From Byssothecium circinans (lineage: Eukaryota; Ascomycota; Dothideomycetes; Pleosporales; Massarinaceae), in NCBI GenBank assembly GCA_010015675.1, contig ML977002.1, forward strand, positions 345,561 to 409,560: a DNA stretch of 64,000 nucleotides, in the 5' to 3' direction. Positions 1 to 11,542 of the stretch are shown here, piece after piece. Both the position numbers and the translations under genes were made by a program. Below the pieces are notes generated by a model, which worked only from the letters and a program-made list of their open reading frames with translations, did not search any database and was not told where the DNA came from. Positions within the stretch are counted from its first letter, which is position 1. Each line of letters opens with the position of its first letter.

Positions 1-622
1 TATATACTAAATAAAGCTATATATAAGTTTAAAGTAAGTAATTACCTCTAAAACTGAAGATCTAGCTTAGGAAGTAGAGGTTTTATAAAAATACGTACAC
101 TGCCTTATAATATAGCTTATATAAGCTATTTTCTAGTAGCCAACTATTTATATTACTTTTATATATATATATAAAGTTTATTAAAAGAAGGGAAGTAAGA
201 ATATCTAGCTAGATAAAATATTTAATTATAGTTTTCTAATTTTAGGAATCTCTATCCTCCCTACACTAATTCTCTAATAGGTCTAGGCTGCACGCTATAA
301 TTTTAGTGCTAATAGGTGTATTATATATATATAAACTAGCTCTAAAGTTATTATAACTTATTTAGCTAGTTTAGTAGGTATTTATACGCTATATACTAAA
401 AGTAACCTAGTATTCTCTAAACCTATATAGCTTACTAAGCTATTAGAAATCCTAGAATATCTTTTTATAATCCTTTATATCTATATTATATATATCTGTA
501 TTTAAAATTTCAGCTTAATAGCTCTTATATTTAAATTGTTATTAAGATAATACAGTTTGATTTTCCTTGCCAAGCAAAAGTGGCCGTCTCGGTGGTTTGG
601 CCGTCTCGGTGGTGGAATACGT
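1..622 (+). mobile_element. TIR transposon copy 1, truncated by window edge
   Basis: Right part of a non-coding AT-rich element. Bases 1-622 align throughout with 3492-4114 of copy 2. The right terminus at about 575-622 ends in GGTGGAATACGT and is followed by TA (623-624). It is the least mutated terminus in this block: it shows two tandem copies of a GGCCGTCTCGGTGG unit, which in copy 2 have become TA-rich through C-to-T and G-to-A changes, as expected from RIP. No open reading frame of note is present. Its left end lies outside the window. Confidence 0.8.
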
Positions 623-1584
623 TAGCTTACTAATACCTTACCTATCTCTTTTATATGTAAGATAAATTAATCTATTACTCTATAAATAATAATACTACTA
701 TTAACTAATTAGGAAGAAGTTAATTTCTTCCTAGCTACTAATACATCTTATACTAACTATAATAAGACTTATAGGTCTATATAAGGCTAGGTTTTTATAT
801 TCTTTAGTAGTCTAATTAACTAGAACTCTACTCTCTAATGCTGCGTTATAAAGTTAACTACTAAAGCTAAGCTTATTATAGCCTTATCTAGAGCAACCTA
901 GCTAATCTAGTAGTAGTACTTTCTTAAAGACTTAGGTCTATACTTCTAATATAAGTAAATCCTACTTTATAATAACTAATAAACGCTAAGCCTTCTTATG
1001 AAAGAAGTACCTTAGCTTAAGATAACCCTCTACTATATTAATATCTATTATTACTAGCTTTATTAAGTAATATAAGATAGTATAATCTATCTACTCTATA
1101 TAGAAACTAAAGTATAACTAGCTAATAGCTTTATAAAGCTACTTACCTATTAAAAGCATAATAACTAGGTGAAAGGCCTTAACCTATCTAATATCTTATT
1201 ATATATCTAAGAACTAGTCTTATCTTAACCTTCCTAATAACCTATTACTTTCTAGAAGATAGTTCCTAATAGTTCCTATATAGTTTATTACTATTACTTA
1301 ATCTAGTTTAGTTTATATATAGTTAATCTACTATAGGCTTCCTTCTATTCTAGTCTAGCTTATAGCTACCTTTCTTATTTCTACTAGGTCTATATAGCTA
1401 TTAGCAATTAAGCTACTATTCCTATACCTTAGAAAGTCCTCTTAAATAGAATATATTAGTTTAACTTCTAGTAAAAACATTCCTTAAAGTACTAGTATAT
1501 ATAAACTAACTTTATAATAGGTTAGACTAGCTATCTAACCCTATAATAACTAATTAAAGTTACTATGTTTTAAGGTAAATATAG

Positions 1585-1668
1585 AGTCTACTATCTATTT
1601 ATAGCAACCTAAAGTCTACTATCTAGTTATAGTAACCTAGAGTCTACTATCTAGTTATAGTACCCCTT
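1585..1668. repeat. 28-bp tandem repeat, three copies
   Basis: Three head-to-tail units with period 28 start at about 1585, 1613 and 1641, each beginning AGTCTACTATCT. They differ by a few transitions. They lie inside the AT-rich block. Confidence 0.8.
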
Positions 1669-1712
1669 ATTAGAAGAAGTCTCTATAGTATACTACTAGT
1701 AGACTTTCTTTT

Positions 1713-1882
1713 TAATCTAATATAGTTAACCTACTATAGATCATCTAAAGTTTTAATGCAGCGCCTTAGCTATAGCTAGACTTCTATAGTTTTAATCTAA
1801 TCTAATATAGTTAACCTACTATAGATCTTCTAAAGTTTTAATGCAACGTCTTAGCTATAGCTAGACTTCTATAGTTCCTTTT
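1713..1882. repeat. 85-bp tandem duplication
   Basis: Two adjacent copies start at 1713 and 1798 with TAATCTAATATAG and run to the shared CTAGACTTCTATAG. They differ by few transitions, for example GCAGCGCC against GCAACGTC, which fits C-to-T and G-to-A mutation. Confidence 0.8.
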
Positions 1883-3040
1883 AGTTTATATATAGTTAAT
1901 CTACTATAGACTCTTTAATCTAATCTTAATCCTTAGTTCTAAACTAGCTATAATAGTTCTCTACTATTAGTAATAGTAATTAACTATCTATTCTTAATAT
2001 AATAGTTTCTAACTACTCTAAGATAGTTACTATTTATATCCTAATTAGCTTAATTACTTTCTAGAAGGTAGTTTCTAATAATTCTTATATAGCTTATTAC
2101 TATTATCTAATTACCTTAATTAACCTAGACTAATTTACTATTCTAATATAGTTCTTTACTATCTTTAAATAGTTTATTCTAGACGTTCTAGTCTTACTAT
2201 ACTTATATAGTTCCTTATAGTTTATTACTATTTAAGAACTATCCTATATTACTTTAATATTAAGTAAGTAACCTAAGCTAAGTACTAAGAGTATTCTTAC
2301 TATATAATAGTATAAGCTTTACACCTAAGGCTTCTAAAGCTTAGGGGGTAGAGCTTGTAGTACTAGTCTAAATAGTTCTAAACTATTTAGAACTATTCCT
2401 AATCTATTTAACCTACTATATTAGATACATTTTATTATTTTCCTACCCTAGGTTTAAGGTAATTACTAAGTCCTTTCTCTTTATTCTAATTACTGCGTAG
2501 CTATATAAGAACCTACTAGCCTTTAAAGGCTCCTTCTTATTACTATTCTTTTAATAGGTTAGGTATTTTACTAGAGTTATCTTATATCTATATTCTTCTT
2601 TTTTTCTTTAGTCTTACTCTCCTTAACCTATTAAAGAGGTAAGGGGTGTACTATATATACTATTTCTCATAGTTCTTAATAGTTCTTTTATCTTACTAGC
2701 CTTCTAGCTAAGCTAAAGGGGTATGTTAGACTTATAGTACTAAATAGTTCTTTACTATTCTTTAGCCTTATCTAGCCTAGCTTTAGCTCTTTACTTATAT
2801 AGTCTACCCTCCTAAGCTTTACTACTTTATATATAATCTATCCTTTTCTCTCTATGCTCTTAGTGCTTAGCTGTCTAATATACTAAGAATTTAGTAGTTT
2901 ATTTTTAAGCACCTTTAGCAAGTAGACTACATTCTTATAGATATTAAATAAGCTAGCTTAATAGTCTTAGAAACTAAGTGCTTCTAAGGATTTAAAAGAA
3001 TTAAGGTTATAAGGTATAAAGTTAATTCTAATAGTTACTA

Positions 3041-4114
3041 ACGTAAAGTACTACTAAGATAGCTACCCTACTAAGACGGCTACTTTTGCTTAGTAGCAAA
3101 AACAAAAGAGTATTATCTTAATAATAAAGCTAAACCTTAACATTTTCTTTTGAAATTTTAAACTTAGATAGATATATATATATAATCTAATAGCTATTAA
3201 ATTTTTATAGCCTTAGCCTATGTAATAAAATAATAATTAAACCTATAAAGTACTAGTAGCTAAAACCTATCTTATACTATAGATAAATAGCTAAACGTTA
3301 GTAATATACTATATAACTTTAAGGACTTACTTACTAGTATATTAGTTAGTAGCTATTAAGGTATTATAGCATGTAGCCTAGGTTTAACGCTTTAATAGTA
3401 AGTGTAAGGTAAGAGGTAAGAAAAATCAGAAAACCTTCTAAATAAAGTTATATATATTAGAAACGCTTACCTTTTTCTTAAGAGGAAGATAGTATATACT
3501 CAATAAAGCTATATATAAGTTTAAAGTAAGTAAATACCTTTAAAACTAAAAGATCTAGCTTAGGAAGTGTAGGTTTTTAGAAAATTTAGACACTGCCTTA
3601 TTATAAAGCTTATATAAGCTAATCTTTTATAGCTAACTATTTATATTACTATTATATATATATATAAAGTTTATTAAAAGAAAAGAACTAAAGATATCTA
3701 GCTAGATAAAATATTTAATTATAGTTTTCTAATTTTAGGAATCTCTATCCTCCTTACGCTAATTCTCTAATAGGTCTAGGCTGCACGCTATAATTTTAGT
3801 GCTAATAGGTGTATTATATATATATAAACTAGGTCTAAAGTTATTATAACTTATTTAGCTAGTTTAGTAGGTATTTATACGCTACATACTAAAAGTAGCC
3901 TAGTATTCTCTATACAAATATAGCTTACTAAGCTATTAGAAATCCTAGAATATTTTTTTATAATCCTTTAGATCTATATTATATATATCTGTATTTAAAA
4001 GTTTAGCTTAATAGCTCTAGTATTTAAATTGTTATTAAAGGTTGAATCTTTGATTTTCTACTACGTAAAAAGTAGCTGTCTTAGTAGGGTAGCTATCTTA
4101 GTAGTGCTTTACGT
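3041..4114 (+). mobile_element. TIR transposon copy 2, complete, 1074 bp
   Basis: Complete copy with matching ends. The left terminus (about 3041-3083) and the right terminus (about 4071-4114) are inverted repeats of about 44 bp with only a couple of mismatches. The element begins ACGTAAAGTACTACTAAG and is flanked by TA on both sides (3039-3040 and 4115-4116), the duplication typical of Tc1/mariner-type elements. Each terminus holds two sub-repeats of about 20 bp. No transposase reading frame survives, so it is either non-autonomous or mutated beyond recognition. Copies 1 and 3 share its full internal sequence. Confidence 0.85.
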
Positions 4115-4339
4115 TATATTATATTTACTACTCTTTTTAATTAGTATAGAAAAGAATATAATTACTTTAGCTACTAAATATATCTACCCTCTATAAGTAT
4201 CCTATACTATAAGCTAAATTAGAGTTAGGTAAGCTATACTAGCTTAATAAAATCTTATCTTTTTAGTTATTATAATATCTACCTCTAAGTAATTCTTAAC
4301 TATAACATTAATATAATATCTATACTATAATAATATATA

Positions 4340-5546
4340 TCTATCTAGGTTTAAAATTTTAAAAGAAAATATTAAGGTTTAGCTTTATTATTAAGATAAC
4401 ATATTCCTTTACTAAACCACCTAACCTACTAAACTGCCTAAAATTTGCTTAGCATTTCCTACCTTTTGTATTGTTAATAACTATTTTAATATAAGAGCTA
4501 TTAAGCTAAAATTTTAAATATAGATATATATAATATAGATCTAAAAGGTTATAAAAATATATTCTAGGATTTCTAATATATTACTAAGCTAGATAAGGGT
4601 GGAGTATTCTAGGGTTGCTTAAGCTTTATACCCTACAATACCTAATAAACTAGCTAAATAAATTATAATAACTTTAGAGCTACTTTATATATATATAATA
4701 TACCTATTAGTACTAAAATTATAGTGTGCAGCCTAGACCTATTACAGAACTAGCATAGGAAGGGTAGAGATACCTAAAATTAAAAAAATATAATAAAAAA
4801 AAGTTTTTATCTAGAAATAAATACTTCTAGTCTATAGATATACTTTATATATATATATAGAAGCTATATAAATAGTTAGCTACTAAGAAATAGCTTATAT
4901 AAGCTATATTAGAAGGTAGTATTAGTATTATTATAAAAACCTATACTTACTAAGCTAGATCTTTTAGTTTTATAAGTATTTACTTACTTTAAACTTTTAT
5001 ATAGCTTTATTTAGTATATATTATCTCCTTCCTAAGAAGAAAGTAGAGATATCTAATATATATAACTTTATTTAGAAGGTTTTCTATTTTTTCTTACCCC
5101 CTACTTTACACCTACTATTATAGCGTTAAATCTAGGCTATATGCTATAATAACTTAATAGCTACTAACTAATATATTAATAAGTAAGTCCTAAAAGTTAT
5201 ATAGTATATTACTAACGTTTAGCTATTAATCTATAGTAAAAGGAAGAATTTAGCTACTAGTATGTTTTAGGCTAATAACTATTTTATTACATAAGCTATA
5301 GCTATAAGAATTTAATAGCTATTAGTATATATATATATATCTATCTAAGTTTAAAATTTCAAAAGAAAATATTAAGGTTTAGCTTTGTTATTAAGATAAT
5401 ACTCTTTGGTTTTCGCTGCTAAGGAATTTTAGGCGGTTTGGTAGGTTGGGCGGTTTAGTAGGGGAATACGTTAACACTAGTTTAATTTTCTACTAAGAAA
5501 TTTTAGTGCGCTTAGTAGGGTAGCGCGTTTAGTTTTGCTTTATATT
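4340..5546 (-). mobile_element. Remnant of a fourth TIR element, interrupted by copy 3
   Basis: Bases 4340-4398 match the subterminal part of copy 2 in inverted orientation. Bases 5472-5546 continue the same match through its terminus, including the double sub-repeat GTGCGCTTAGTAGGG. The 1073 bp between them are copy 3. The host copy is therefore split by a nested insertion at a TA inside it. Its inner portion upstream of 4340 no longer aligns clearly. Confidence 0.65.
4399..5471 (-). mobile_element. TIR transposon copy 3, inverted, 1073 bp, nested
   Basis: Inverted copy of the same family. The termini at about 4399-4452 and 5418-5471 are inverted repeats (left ACATATTCCTTTACTAAACC, right ending GGGGAATACGT), flanked by TA at 4397-4398 and 5472-5473. 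Its length is 1 bp from copy 2. The interior is the reverse complement of 3100-4045. It sits inside an older copy of the same family, so insertions happened in at least two rounds. Confidence 0.85.
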
Positions 5547-6201
5547 ACTAGTATAAAATATTAATACTAGTATAATATATACTAGAGCGCGTCTATAGGG
5601 ATTACTTGCGTAGCAAGCAATTTATAGTTACTTAGCAACTTTTTTTTACATGATCTACCCTACGTAACCTATATAGGGCTTTAACGGAAACAGTGGAAAA
5701 CAAAGAAGAGGCGCTAATTAGCCTATCAAGCTCTTCTCCTATTGGCCGGTGAAAAGTAGACACAGGGATTGCATTGGCTGGAATTTCACCGCTTATAAAT
5801 GTGGCAGGAGAGAGCTGCAAGAGAGAGGGGCTCCGCGAGAGAGAAGCCGCGAGAGACTGTACCTGCGCGAGAGGGAAACTGCAGGAGAGAACAAGACAGC
5901 CATTGCAGGAAAGAAAAAGAGAGCATCTGCGAGAGAGGTACTGCAATGTAAGAGCAGTTACAACAGGGGGAGCAATACGCTTGAAGGCGGCTTCCGCCTT
6001 CCTAAGTTCTGACATACTGCAATCTGCTGCAGCTGCTTCGTAAGCTACAGAAAGAAGTCTATTTATGACTTACAATATATCGTTACCTTGATGTACTGTA
6101 GAGTTCACCGCGCTCAATGATGCGAATGCCGATCATGAAAGGCCAGCAGCTATCAGATTTCACCAAGTATATTGTAAACGCTACATCGTGACTAGAAGAG
6201 A
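5547..6201. other. Boundary between AT-rich block and gene-rich DNA
   Basis: Base composition shifts sharply near 5640. A purine-rich stretch of repeated GAGAGA units lies at about 5800-5960. Short open frames here are low-complexity and overlap one another, so I do not call a gene. Confidence 0.6.
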
Positions 6202-7496
6202 TCATGAGGCCTTTGTCGTCGTTTTCTGAGCATTCGCCTCGTAAGCACCTCCTCGAGACTCTAGCACCGCGGCCATTGCTCGTGGCCGCATCTCTTCTTC
6301 ATAAAGACTCAACACATCTGATAGGCTCTGGCTTGCTCCCCTTTCATTCAACAACCGCGCTAGACTCATGCCATCTGCCATGGCAACATTTCCTCCTTGT
6401 CCACGAACTGCGAACCAGCACGTTAGCTATTCATCTGCCAAGCCTTCTCACAGTCGTGGTAAAGGATACTTACAAGGCGTCATCGAGTGGACCGCATCTC
6501 CGATCAAGGAGACACGACTGGTTGGTAGTACTGGTGGCAGCATATCGCAGAGGCGGAGCGGGGGCAGTACCATGCCTTCAACAGGAGTTGCTTGGAAGGG
6601 CTCAGCAATCTGTGGATGCAGCTTAGGCAACTGTGAAAGCACAAATTGGTGCATTTCTTCATGAGAAGCCTTGGATGTCCAGAATTCCTCTTTCAGAGCG
6701 CCCTCGTCTTGCCACCCAAAAAGCCAATACAGCTTGGCTTTCTTTCCGTCTTCCGCGATACTGCTCACGAGGTACGTCACTCGCAAGTCAGCTGAAAAGG
6801 CAGATACCCATGACGTTCCTAACTGCATCCATCGCTCGTACTGCTCTTTGGGTGCTTCTAGCTCTCCACAGATAACACCCATGGGCAAGAAGCCAGGATG
6901 GACCTCGGGAACTAGTTGTGCTCGCACTCGACTGTGTATTCCGTCTGCACCGACGATTATGTCGCCATGGAATTGAGATCCGTCCTGGAAATAAGCAGTG
7001 ACTCCACTGGCATCTTCCTCATATCTGACAAATTGCTTGCCCCATTGGACAGATACGTTGGTCATCAGCCAGCTTCTGAGTTTACCACGGTTGGCACGAA
7101 TTTGCCTATTCCCGAGCTTGGGTCCGAAGCGAACGAGTTCTTTGAGGAGATTCCTCGAGGCGTGGTAAACGGCGCTGCTGGTCTCAATGCCTGTACCATA
7201 GAGGTGATCCACTGGATCCAAATCCGGCATGTCGCTGGGGAAGTAACGGGCGAAGCTGTCGAGCAAACTGTGAGGCTATCGTCAGATCTACAGCTCGCCA
7301 TTCGTACTTCACAAGCTGGACACGCGTACTCGCCGTGCAGAGTTATGCACCATCCCTGAGATCGATTATCTTCAGATACATCTCGATCAAACACTTGGAA
7401 AGTGTAGTTTCGGGCTCTCAGTGCCTGCGCCAGAGCAAGGCCAGCTAAACCTGCTCCAATGATGAGGACGTGGGGACTGTTGGAATTATCTGCCAT
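6202..7496 (-). CDS. FAD-dependent monooxygenase 1 (cluster tailoring enzyme)
   Basis: Class A flavoprotein monooxygenase (UbiH/salicylate-hydroxylase superfamily, PF01494), expected to hydroxylate an aromatic or polyketide substrate with NAD(P)H and O2. Exons on the minus strand are 7330-7496, 6474-7267 and 6202-6407, giving 388 aa. The start is ATG at 7496. The N-terminus has the Rossmann signature IIGAGLAGLA. The middle has the IVGADGIHSRVR (DG) motif. Near the C-terminus is GDAVHSMTPF-RGQGGN, whose two halves are joined only when the second intron (6408-6473, GTAAGT donor) is removed, which supports the model. The first intron (7268-7329) uses a GTACGC donor. It is the outermost cluster gene, next to the repeat block, and precedes the regulator gene on the same strand. 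The substrate is unknown. Confidence 0.85.
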
Positions 7497-7926
7497 GGTG
7501 GACGGAGGTGGATTGCATCTAGGCAGATGTTAGCTCATGAGGGCAGATGTTATCTCATATCCCACAGAGCAAAAGGCTTGACACGATCGAGTCGGGCCTT
7601 CCACGTGCAGTGTCCCGAATTTGGCGCTAGGACATGTCGGAGCTGATTGGTGTCAGTTCCCGACACCGTGAGCCTTACTCGGGTGTCTGCTCGGACTGTA
7701 TCGGTTCACTGAACACCGAGAGCACAATTTGCATCGAAGACCAAGTACATGTTCGTGAGGAACGATCTGTAGGTTCCAGGTTCGTCACTGTCCAGCGAAA
7801 CCCTCTTTTGGAAAAGACGAAATTAATTCGTAGTATATATAATATCGGCTTCTGAAGCTACCTGTGGTCTATCATTTTGTGCAGTCAACACTGCATCATG
7901 CTCTCCGCATCGACGGTGTATCAGCG
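7497..7926. promoter_or_regulatory. Upstream region of monooxygenase 1
   Basis: Intergenic stretch between monooxygenase 1 and the end of the regulator gene. It contains TCGG-type motifs: GAGTCGGGCC at about 7588, and ACTCGGG, CTCGGAC and ATCGG between 7675 and 7705. Similar motifs occur before other cluster genes. No gene is seen. Confidence 0.4.
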
Positions 7927-9240
7927 TTACGCTCGTTGAGCCACGAGTGACATGCCTGTAAAAACAAAGCGAAGGTGAGCTCGCAAGCTGTGGTCAAGCT
8001 GCTCGAGCATTAAGCGAGTGAATGGACTTTCTACTTCGTTTCTTGAAGAAGCTCCTGCGTCGGCAGAACCATTGGACACATCACCTTTTGGCTCTGTCCG
8101 TTTTAGGCGATCGGACAAACGAGCCAAAAGTCGCTGGATGCGATGGAGCTCGCCAAGGACCATGCGTGCTGACATTATCTTGGTTTCAGTGTCGTCACCT
8201 TCCTCTTGTTGGGTCTGTTGGTGTTCATTATTCGCGTTGAACGAGTCGCCAGCTCGTTGTGCACTCTGCAGATGGTCACGTTGCGTAGCTCCCAGATAGT
8301 GCGACATGACCTTGGAGGTGCATAGGCCGACGAGGAACAACACGTGGATATCTTGGCTGCATGCGCATTCCACGATGGCATCCATGGCTTCGGATATTCT
8401 CTTATTCCTGGCGCAGATATCGATCAAAGACTCGCTCTGCGGCTCTGCGCTTTGCGTCTGGTTGCGTTCGCATGTCGTGCCACTGGATAAGAACAGCTCC
8501 GGTAGTAACCGAGAAATGACTGCAGGACAGGAATCGCTGCAAGCTACGATAGGCGATGTTGTGGATCCGGACTGGTAGCCAGCCGTGGGGGTATTTCCTG
8601 CAGCGTCAAGCCTCGGGGTTGGCAAGTTGAGAGCTGCTAGGGTTGCATCGTCAAAAACCGTCGTGCTAAATGCATCACCCAGAGTCGGAAAATCATCGTC
8701 CAAGGTAACTAAGTCTGGGACGAAATCGGAATCATCTCTGCACAGGAACGGGTCTGATTCTGTGCTGAGAGCTTTGAAGAGCTCATTGGACCACCACGCT
8801 GTTGGGTCGGAATGATCTGAAACGGGGTCCAAGGTCGACAAGCTCTCCGAACGTGCGTGACTGTCAATAGGAGCCCCTTGGGAAGGGACGGCGGTTGAGA
8901 GAGTCTCGGATCCTGGAGGTGATAGCAGCGAGCTAATACTATCGACAGTGACCGCCCATGTCTCCGGGGGGGAGTTCTGGGAGTTCTCATTGAGGGCGTC
9001 GGCAGCAGATCGACGAGCTTGTTTAGCGTGTGCGGTAGACGTGACCTTTCTTCCAGCACGCCTAGATTGTTGATAGACACAAGGCGTGCCTCGACGGGCA
9101 CAACGTGCGCAAGTAGGTTTGTCTTTACTGCATCGAACCTTGGAGTCTGCGCAGTTCTGACAAGACTCTCGGAACGGTCGTTGCTGCTGTTGTAGCTGCG
9201 GGGCAGGTGACCTTTGAGGGGAAAGAAGATCTTCAACCAT
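7927..9240 (-). CDS. AflR-like Zn2Cys6 cluster transcription factor
   Basis: Single-exon 437-aa regulator starting at ATG 9240. A Zn2Cys6 binuclear cluster occupies residues 27-54 with spacing C-X2-C-X6-C-X6-C-X2-C-X6-C (C27, C30, C37, C44, C47, C54). It is followed by the basic linker QQSRRAGRK, closely resembling the AflR family (aflatoxin, dothistromin and cercosporin-type regulators). A Q-run (residues 15-20) and serine/acid-rich regions follow. The C-terminal third contains an LPELFLSSG segment and a leucine-rich end like the AflR C-terminal domain (PF08493). It is expected to be a nuclear activator of the surrounding polyketide cluster. The next gene (11543) resembles its usual partner AflS. 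Both the family and the pathway-specific role are well supported by context; the DNA target here is inferred only. Confidence 0.9.
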   Translation of the reverse strand: MVEDLLSPQRSPAPQLQQQQRPFRESCQNCADSKVRCSKDKPTCARCARRGTPCVYQQSRRAGRKVTSTAHAKQARRSAADALNENSQNSPPETWAVTVDSISSLLSPPGSETLSTAVPSQGAPIDSHARSESLSTLDPVSDHSDPTAWWSNELFKALSTESDPFLCRDDSDFVPDLVTLDDDFPTLGDAFSTTVFDDATLAALNLPTPRLDAAGNTPTAGYQSGSTTSPIVACSDSCPAVISRLLPELFLSSGTTCERNQTQSAEPQSESLIDICARNKRISEAMDAIVECACSQDIHVLFLVGLCTSKVMSHYLGATQRDHLQSAQRAGDSFNANNEHQQTQQEEGDDTETKIMSARMVLGELHRIQRLLARLSDRLKRTEPKGDVSNGSADAGASSRNEVESPFTRLMLEQLDHSLRAHLRFVFTGMSLVAQRA

Positions 9241-10159
9241 GGTCAACACAGGTGAGAGGAGAATCAGCGATCAACGATGGGCCAGGCAACTCGTGCTGAT
9301 GAACTTCCCTTTCGAAGGGTTCAATGGCATTCCTGGAACTCGGAACTTTGTAAAGGGGCGCTCAGGTCACTTGCAGCTAGCGCCTGCAAATATGTGCATG
9401 TACAGCAGGACGCAGGGATCAGTACGTATCCACATATATTGACAACTTTCTATACGAAACCCCACCTTGCCGTGGCTTACATGTCTAGCTGTTCGTATCT
9501 CTCACGCTGTTGTTCCTTGCCAATTGAATGTCCACTGTACGAAGGCGAATATTTTCTTACCCCGAACCCCAGAATAATTCGCGCATCACAGCACATCGAG
9601 CATAATAGAAAAGCTACAATTAATGTTAATAGCAGATAACTGACTAAAGCTAAATATAGTACTATCTTCAGAAGATTTCTCAACGCAATTGTAGCAATTC
9701 GTAGGTCACTATGATACCTAGGTGTATGAGTAATCTTTCAGTTATTCAAAACCAGCTCATTCGTAATCGGCGACATCGGCGCTACCCCCGACCCACCTAA
9801 ACTCGGGCGCCCCCACACCCCACCAAAACGCACAACCCCCAGTTCAACACGCGATACCGTTACTGGCGCCCGGGCGGTTGGCGGGTAGCGCGAGTAACCC
9901 CGCAACGCCGTACTCAAAATGAACGCCGACCTCGAAATGGACGCCTACGAGCTCGCAATATGTACAGTCCGGCCCCATGATCTCGAATCTAGCCAAATTA
10001 CAAGTCAACGAAAAACTGCCAAAGCATAGGGAGTGAGGGAGTGAGTAGGTCTACGCTACAGCATAGACTAGCCGGCCACCAGAGACCTCAGATAGCTCCC
10101 GAGGTCACCAACACGAGTTTGTTGTAAAGTAGATACGAAGTACGATGGGGCCGGTGGTA
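9241..10159. other. Regulator upstream region, non-coding
   Basis: Upstream of the AflR-like gene. It has a mixed composition with AT-rich patches and a C-rich stretch at about 9780-9840. Only short, unsupported open frames are present. Decayed insertions may have lengthened this spacer. Confidence 0.5.
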
Positions 10160-10420
10160 GGTGCTTACTAAGTAGGGCCGAGTTCGGCTGAGAAGCGCTG
10201 AAGAACGCCTGGTCTGTGCAATTAGTAAATATATACTTAGTTTATCGTCGCAAAAAGGTAAAAACAAAGGCTCTAGGGTAAAATCCTTCCCTCTATTTAC
10301 TAGTATACATTAAGGACGTGTAAATAGGACTTTTATTAAAGGAAAGACAAGGTTTTAAGCTTTATTTGGTCGCTATTCGGCACTACTCACGGCCGAACTC
10401 AGCCCTACTTAGTAAGCACC
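10160..10420. mobile_element. MITE-like element, 261 bp
   Basis: Terminal inverted repeats of about 30 bp: left 10160-10189 starts GGTGCTTACTAAGTAGGGC, and right 10391-10420 is its reverse complement with a few transitions. TA flanks both ends (10158-10159 and 10421-10422). The AT-rich interior has no coding capacity. This structure fits a miniature inverted-repeat transposable element of Tc1/mariner type, unrelated in sequence to the 1.07 kb family in the first 5.5 kb. Confidence 0.75.
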
Positions 10421-11542
10421 TACTACTGGCGCTCCGAAATGTTAAGCACCTCCGTACTTAAAAGACTCCAAATTCTAGCCCTCATCTCACGCGCGCATAC
10501 GAGACCCCGCAGCTGATACTCGCGGAGCGTAGTGGATACAGCTGAAGTCGGAATCAGGTGCAAATCTCACCCCCAGCGAACTAATAACGCCCTGACGATT
10601 ATTTGAGAAGTGTGTCTATCAGAGAGGTGGCGAAAAACGTGATTCCGACCCCACCCGTGTGAGTAACTACGAACTCGTAACGGGGACTAGCAGCCACATG
10701 GCAAGCGATACATTAACTCCTTCCCGTTATGCCTGCCACAACGCCTCATTATTATTACCCGGACGGTTCAAGGTCCACGCCCTGCATGTCGCTACTCCAA
10801 CTTATGTCTTGGCATTCCTCGAGCAATACGTTCGTATCCGTACAGACGAAGTCCGTACACGAAGTTCGTACAGACTAAGATAGTGGAATAAAGGATGTTA
10901 CACGACCTGAACTTAAATGTTGGCATTCCTTGAGCAATACATTCGTATCTGTACAGACCAAGTCCGTACCCTCAGACCGAGATAGCGGAGCAGAGCATGT
11001 TGCACAACTCAAGCTCACCGGTATTCTGCCGCCCGGATCGTGGATCGTTACCCTCGTGCGACACACCTTGTTGCCGCTGGGGCCCGCTATCCGCTCTTTG
11101 AGCTTGCAAGACGGCCTTGAAGGCCGGGATCAAGTCGCGTGGAACTGGCCCGGGGGATCATTGGGCCGACGCAACGATAATAACCAAGCGTGTACGTGCT
11201 GCGGAGCTGTGGGTTCTGCTGTACGACGTTGTACATATTTGCGCAGCATCGAGCTGCGCACCCTAGTAAGCTGCTGCTATGGTTCTACCAAACCGGTCAA
11301 CCTCGTATCACAAAAAAAAGTGACACCCATCCTAACACTTCGCAGTTATCACTCCGCATAATTCGGCTTCCCACGCAGGTCTATGCTACACCGGATCCAT
11401 CTTCCTCAGCGTGATTCCGTCTTACCGTTATATACGGTATTGCATCCGTCAACAACTGAATTACATGGTCAAGCGGGTCTACCATTCGAGTCTACAACAA
11501 AATCCATTATCTGCGTGATAGCACTCCCAGTCGCTGACTACC
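10421..11542. other. Spacer with a ~111-bp imperfect tandem duplication
   Basis: Copies start at about 10809 and 10920 (TGGCATTCC-TGAGCAATAC). The first copy has an extra CGAAGTTCGTACAG segment. The rest has short unsupported frames only. No convincing gene lies between the regulator and the AflS-like gene. Confidence 0.6.

Larger units (their letters stand above)
625..3038. repeat. AT-rich, RIP-like degenerate repeat block without genes
   Basis: About 2.4 kb of very AT-rich sequence with stops in all frames. It contains diverged internal duplications: the segment around 1246-1300 recurs around 2050-2100, and variants of an AGTTTATATATAGTTAATCTACTATAG block appear several times. Two clear tandem arrays are listed separately. 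This looks like transposon debris after RIP. I cannot name the parent element because no coding trace survives. Confidence 0.75.

Noticed and set aside
1..5546. CRISPR-like or regularly spaced array
   Set aside because: The repeats are transposon copies and tandem duplications in fungal AT-rich DNA, with no constant repeat/spacer pattern.
5749..6043. Overlapping open frames rich in Arg/Glu
   Set aside because: They come from a GAGAGA-type purine repeat, overlap in several frames and show no conserved motif.
9840..10030. Short frame MNADLEMDAYELAIC at about 9918
   Set aside because: Only 36 codons, without splice partners or motifs; not enough to call a gene.
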